Positions 12,844 to 12,846 of a stretch of DNA of 12,846 bases are shown in pieces. Under the pieces are notes generated by a model. The model was not told where the DNA came from and made no database searches. It was given only the letters and a program-made list of their open reading frames with translations. This DNA is from Fibrobacter sp. (GTDB lineage Bacteria > Fibrobacterota > Fibrobacteria > Fibrobacterales > Fibrobacteraceae): NCBI GenBank assembly GCA_017520105.1, contig JAFWRL010000015.1, positions 1 through 12,846 of the forward strand. The letters run 5' to 3'. The stretch's first letter is position 1; each line of letters starts with the position of its first letter. The position numbers and the translations under genes are program-made.

Positions 12844-12846
12844 GGG

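Overview
The window reads as chromosomal DNA of a Gram-negative, probably rod-shaped bacterium. It has lipoprotein and outer-membrane signals, proton-channel (ExbB/ExbD) parts and a complete rod-complex operon. Protein style, the AgmX/PglI-tail protein next to ExbB/ExbD genes and the repeat-rich spacers make me think of Fibrobacter (Fibrobacterota). That is recall and inference, not a database result. All protein genes are on the + strand; two tRNA genes are on the - strand.

Region 1 (1-2583) is a proton-channel cluster: the tail of an ExbB/TolQ/MotA-type channel protein, a long ExbD-like protein without the usual transmembrane Asp, a normal-sized ExbD-like protein that has it, and a Gly-rich protein with one N-terminal membrane anchor and a TonB/AgmX-like C-terminal domain. 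Tight spacing and a strong terminator at the end mark one operon. It should convert proton motive force into force or conformational change across the periplasm; the task driven is unknown. Region 2 (2584-3995) is a single gene for a predicted outer-membrane beta-barrel. Its codon choice, like region 1, favours CGT, GGT, AAG and CTC, which suggests high expression.

Region 3 (3996-4622) has a spacer full of AGTAACT heptamers, a perfect terminator, and a small lipoprotein gene that starts just after it. Region 4 (4623-10054) is mreB-mreC-mreD-mrdA-rodA, the rod complex: MreB filaments, the MreC/MreD bridge, transpeptidase PBP2 and glycosyltransferase RodA. Junctions from mreC onward overlap by 4-8 bases, so the genes are surely co-transcribed and translationally coupled.

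Region 5 (10055-11121) is a 332-base spacer with several inverted repeats, then a ComF-family phosphoribosyltransferase gene whose stop codon lies in a 7-base tandem repeat. Region 6 (11122-12846) has tRNA-Ser(UGA) on the - strand with its own terminator and promoter, a divergent GAF/HD-GYP gene for a predicted c-di-GMP phosphodiesterase, and a - strand tRNA with a GCA (Cys) anticodon. That tRNA has its own near-consensus promoter and terminator but lacks the U73 expected of tRNA-Cys.

The points I rate highest are the unequal ExbD pair, the odd GCA tRNA, a probable Cys3His metal site in PBP2, and the family of period-7 repeats, one of which supplies the end of comF. I found no CRISPR array, insertion sequence, phage gene or defence system.
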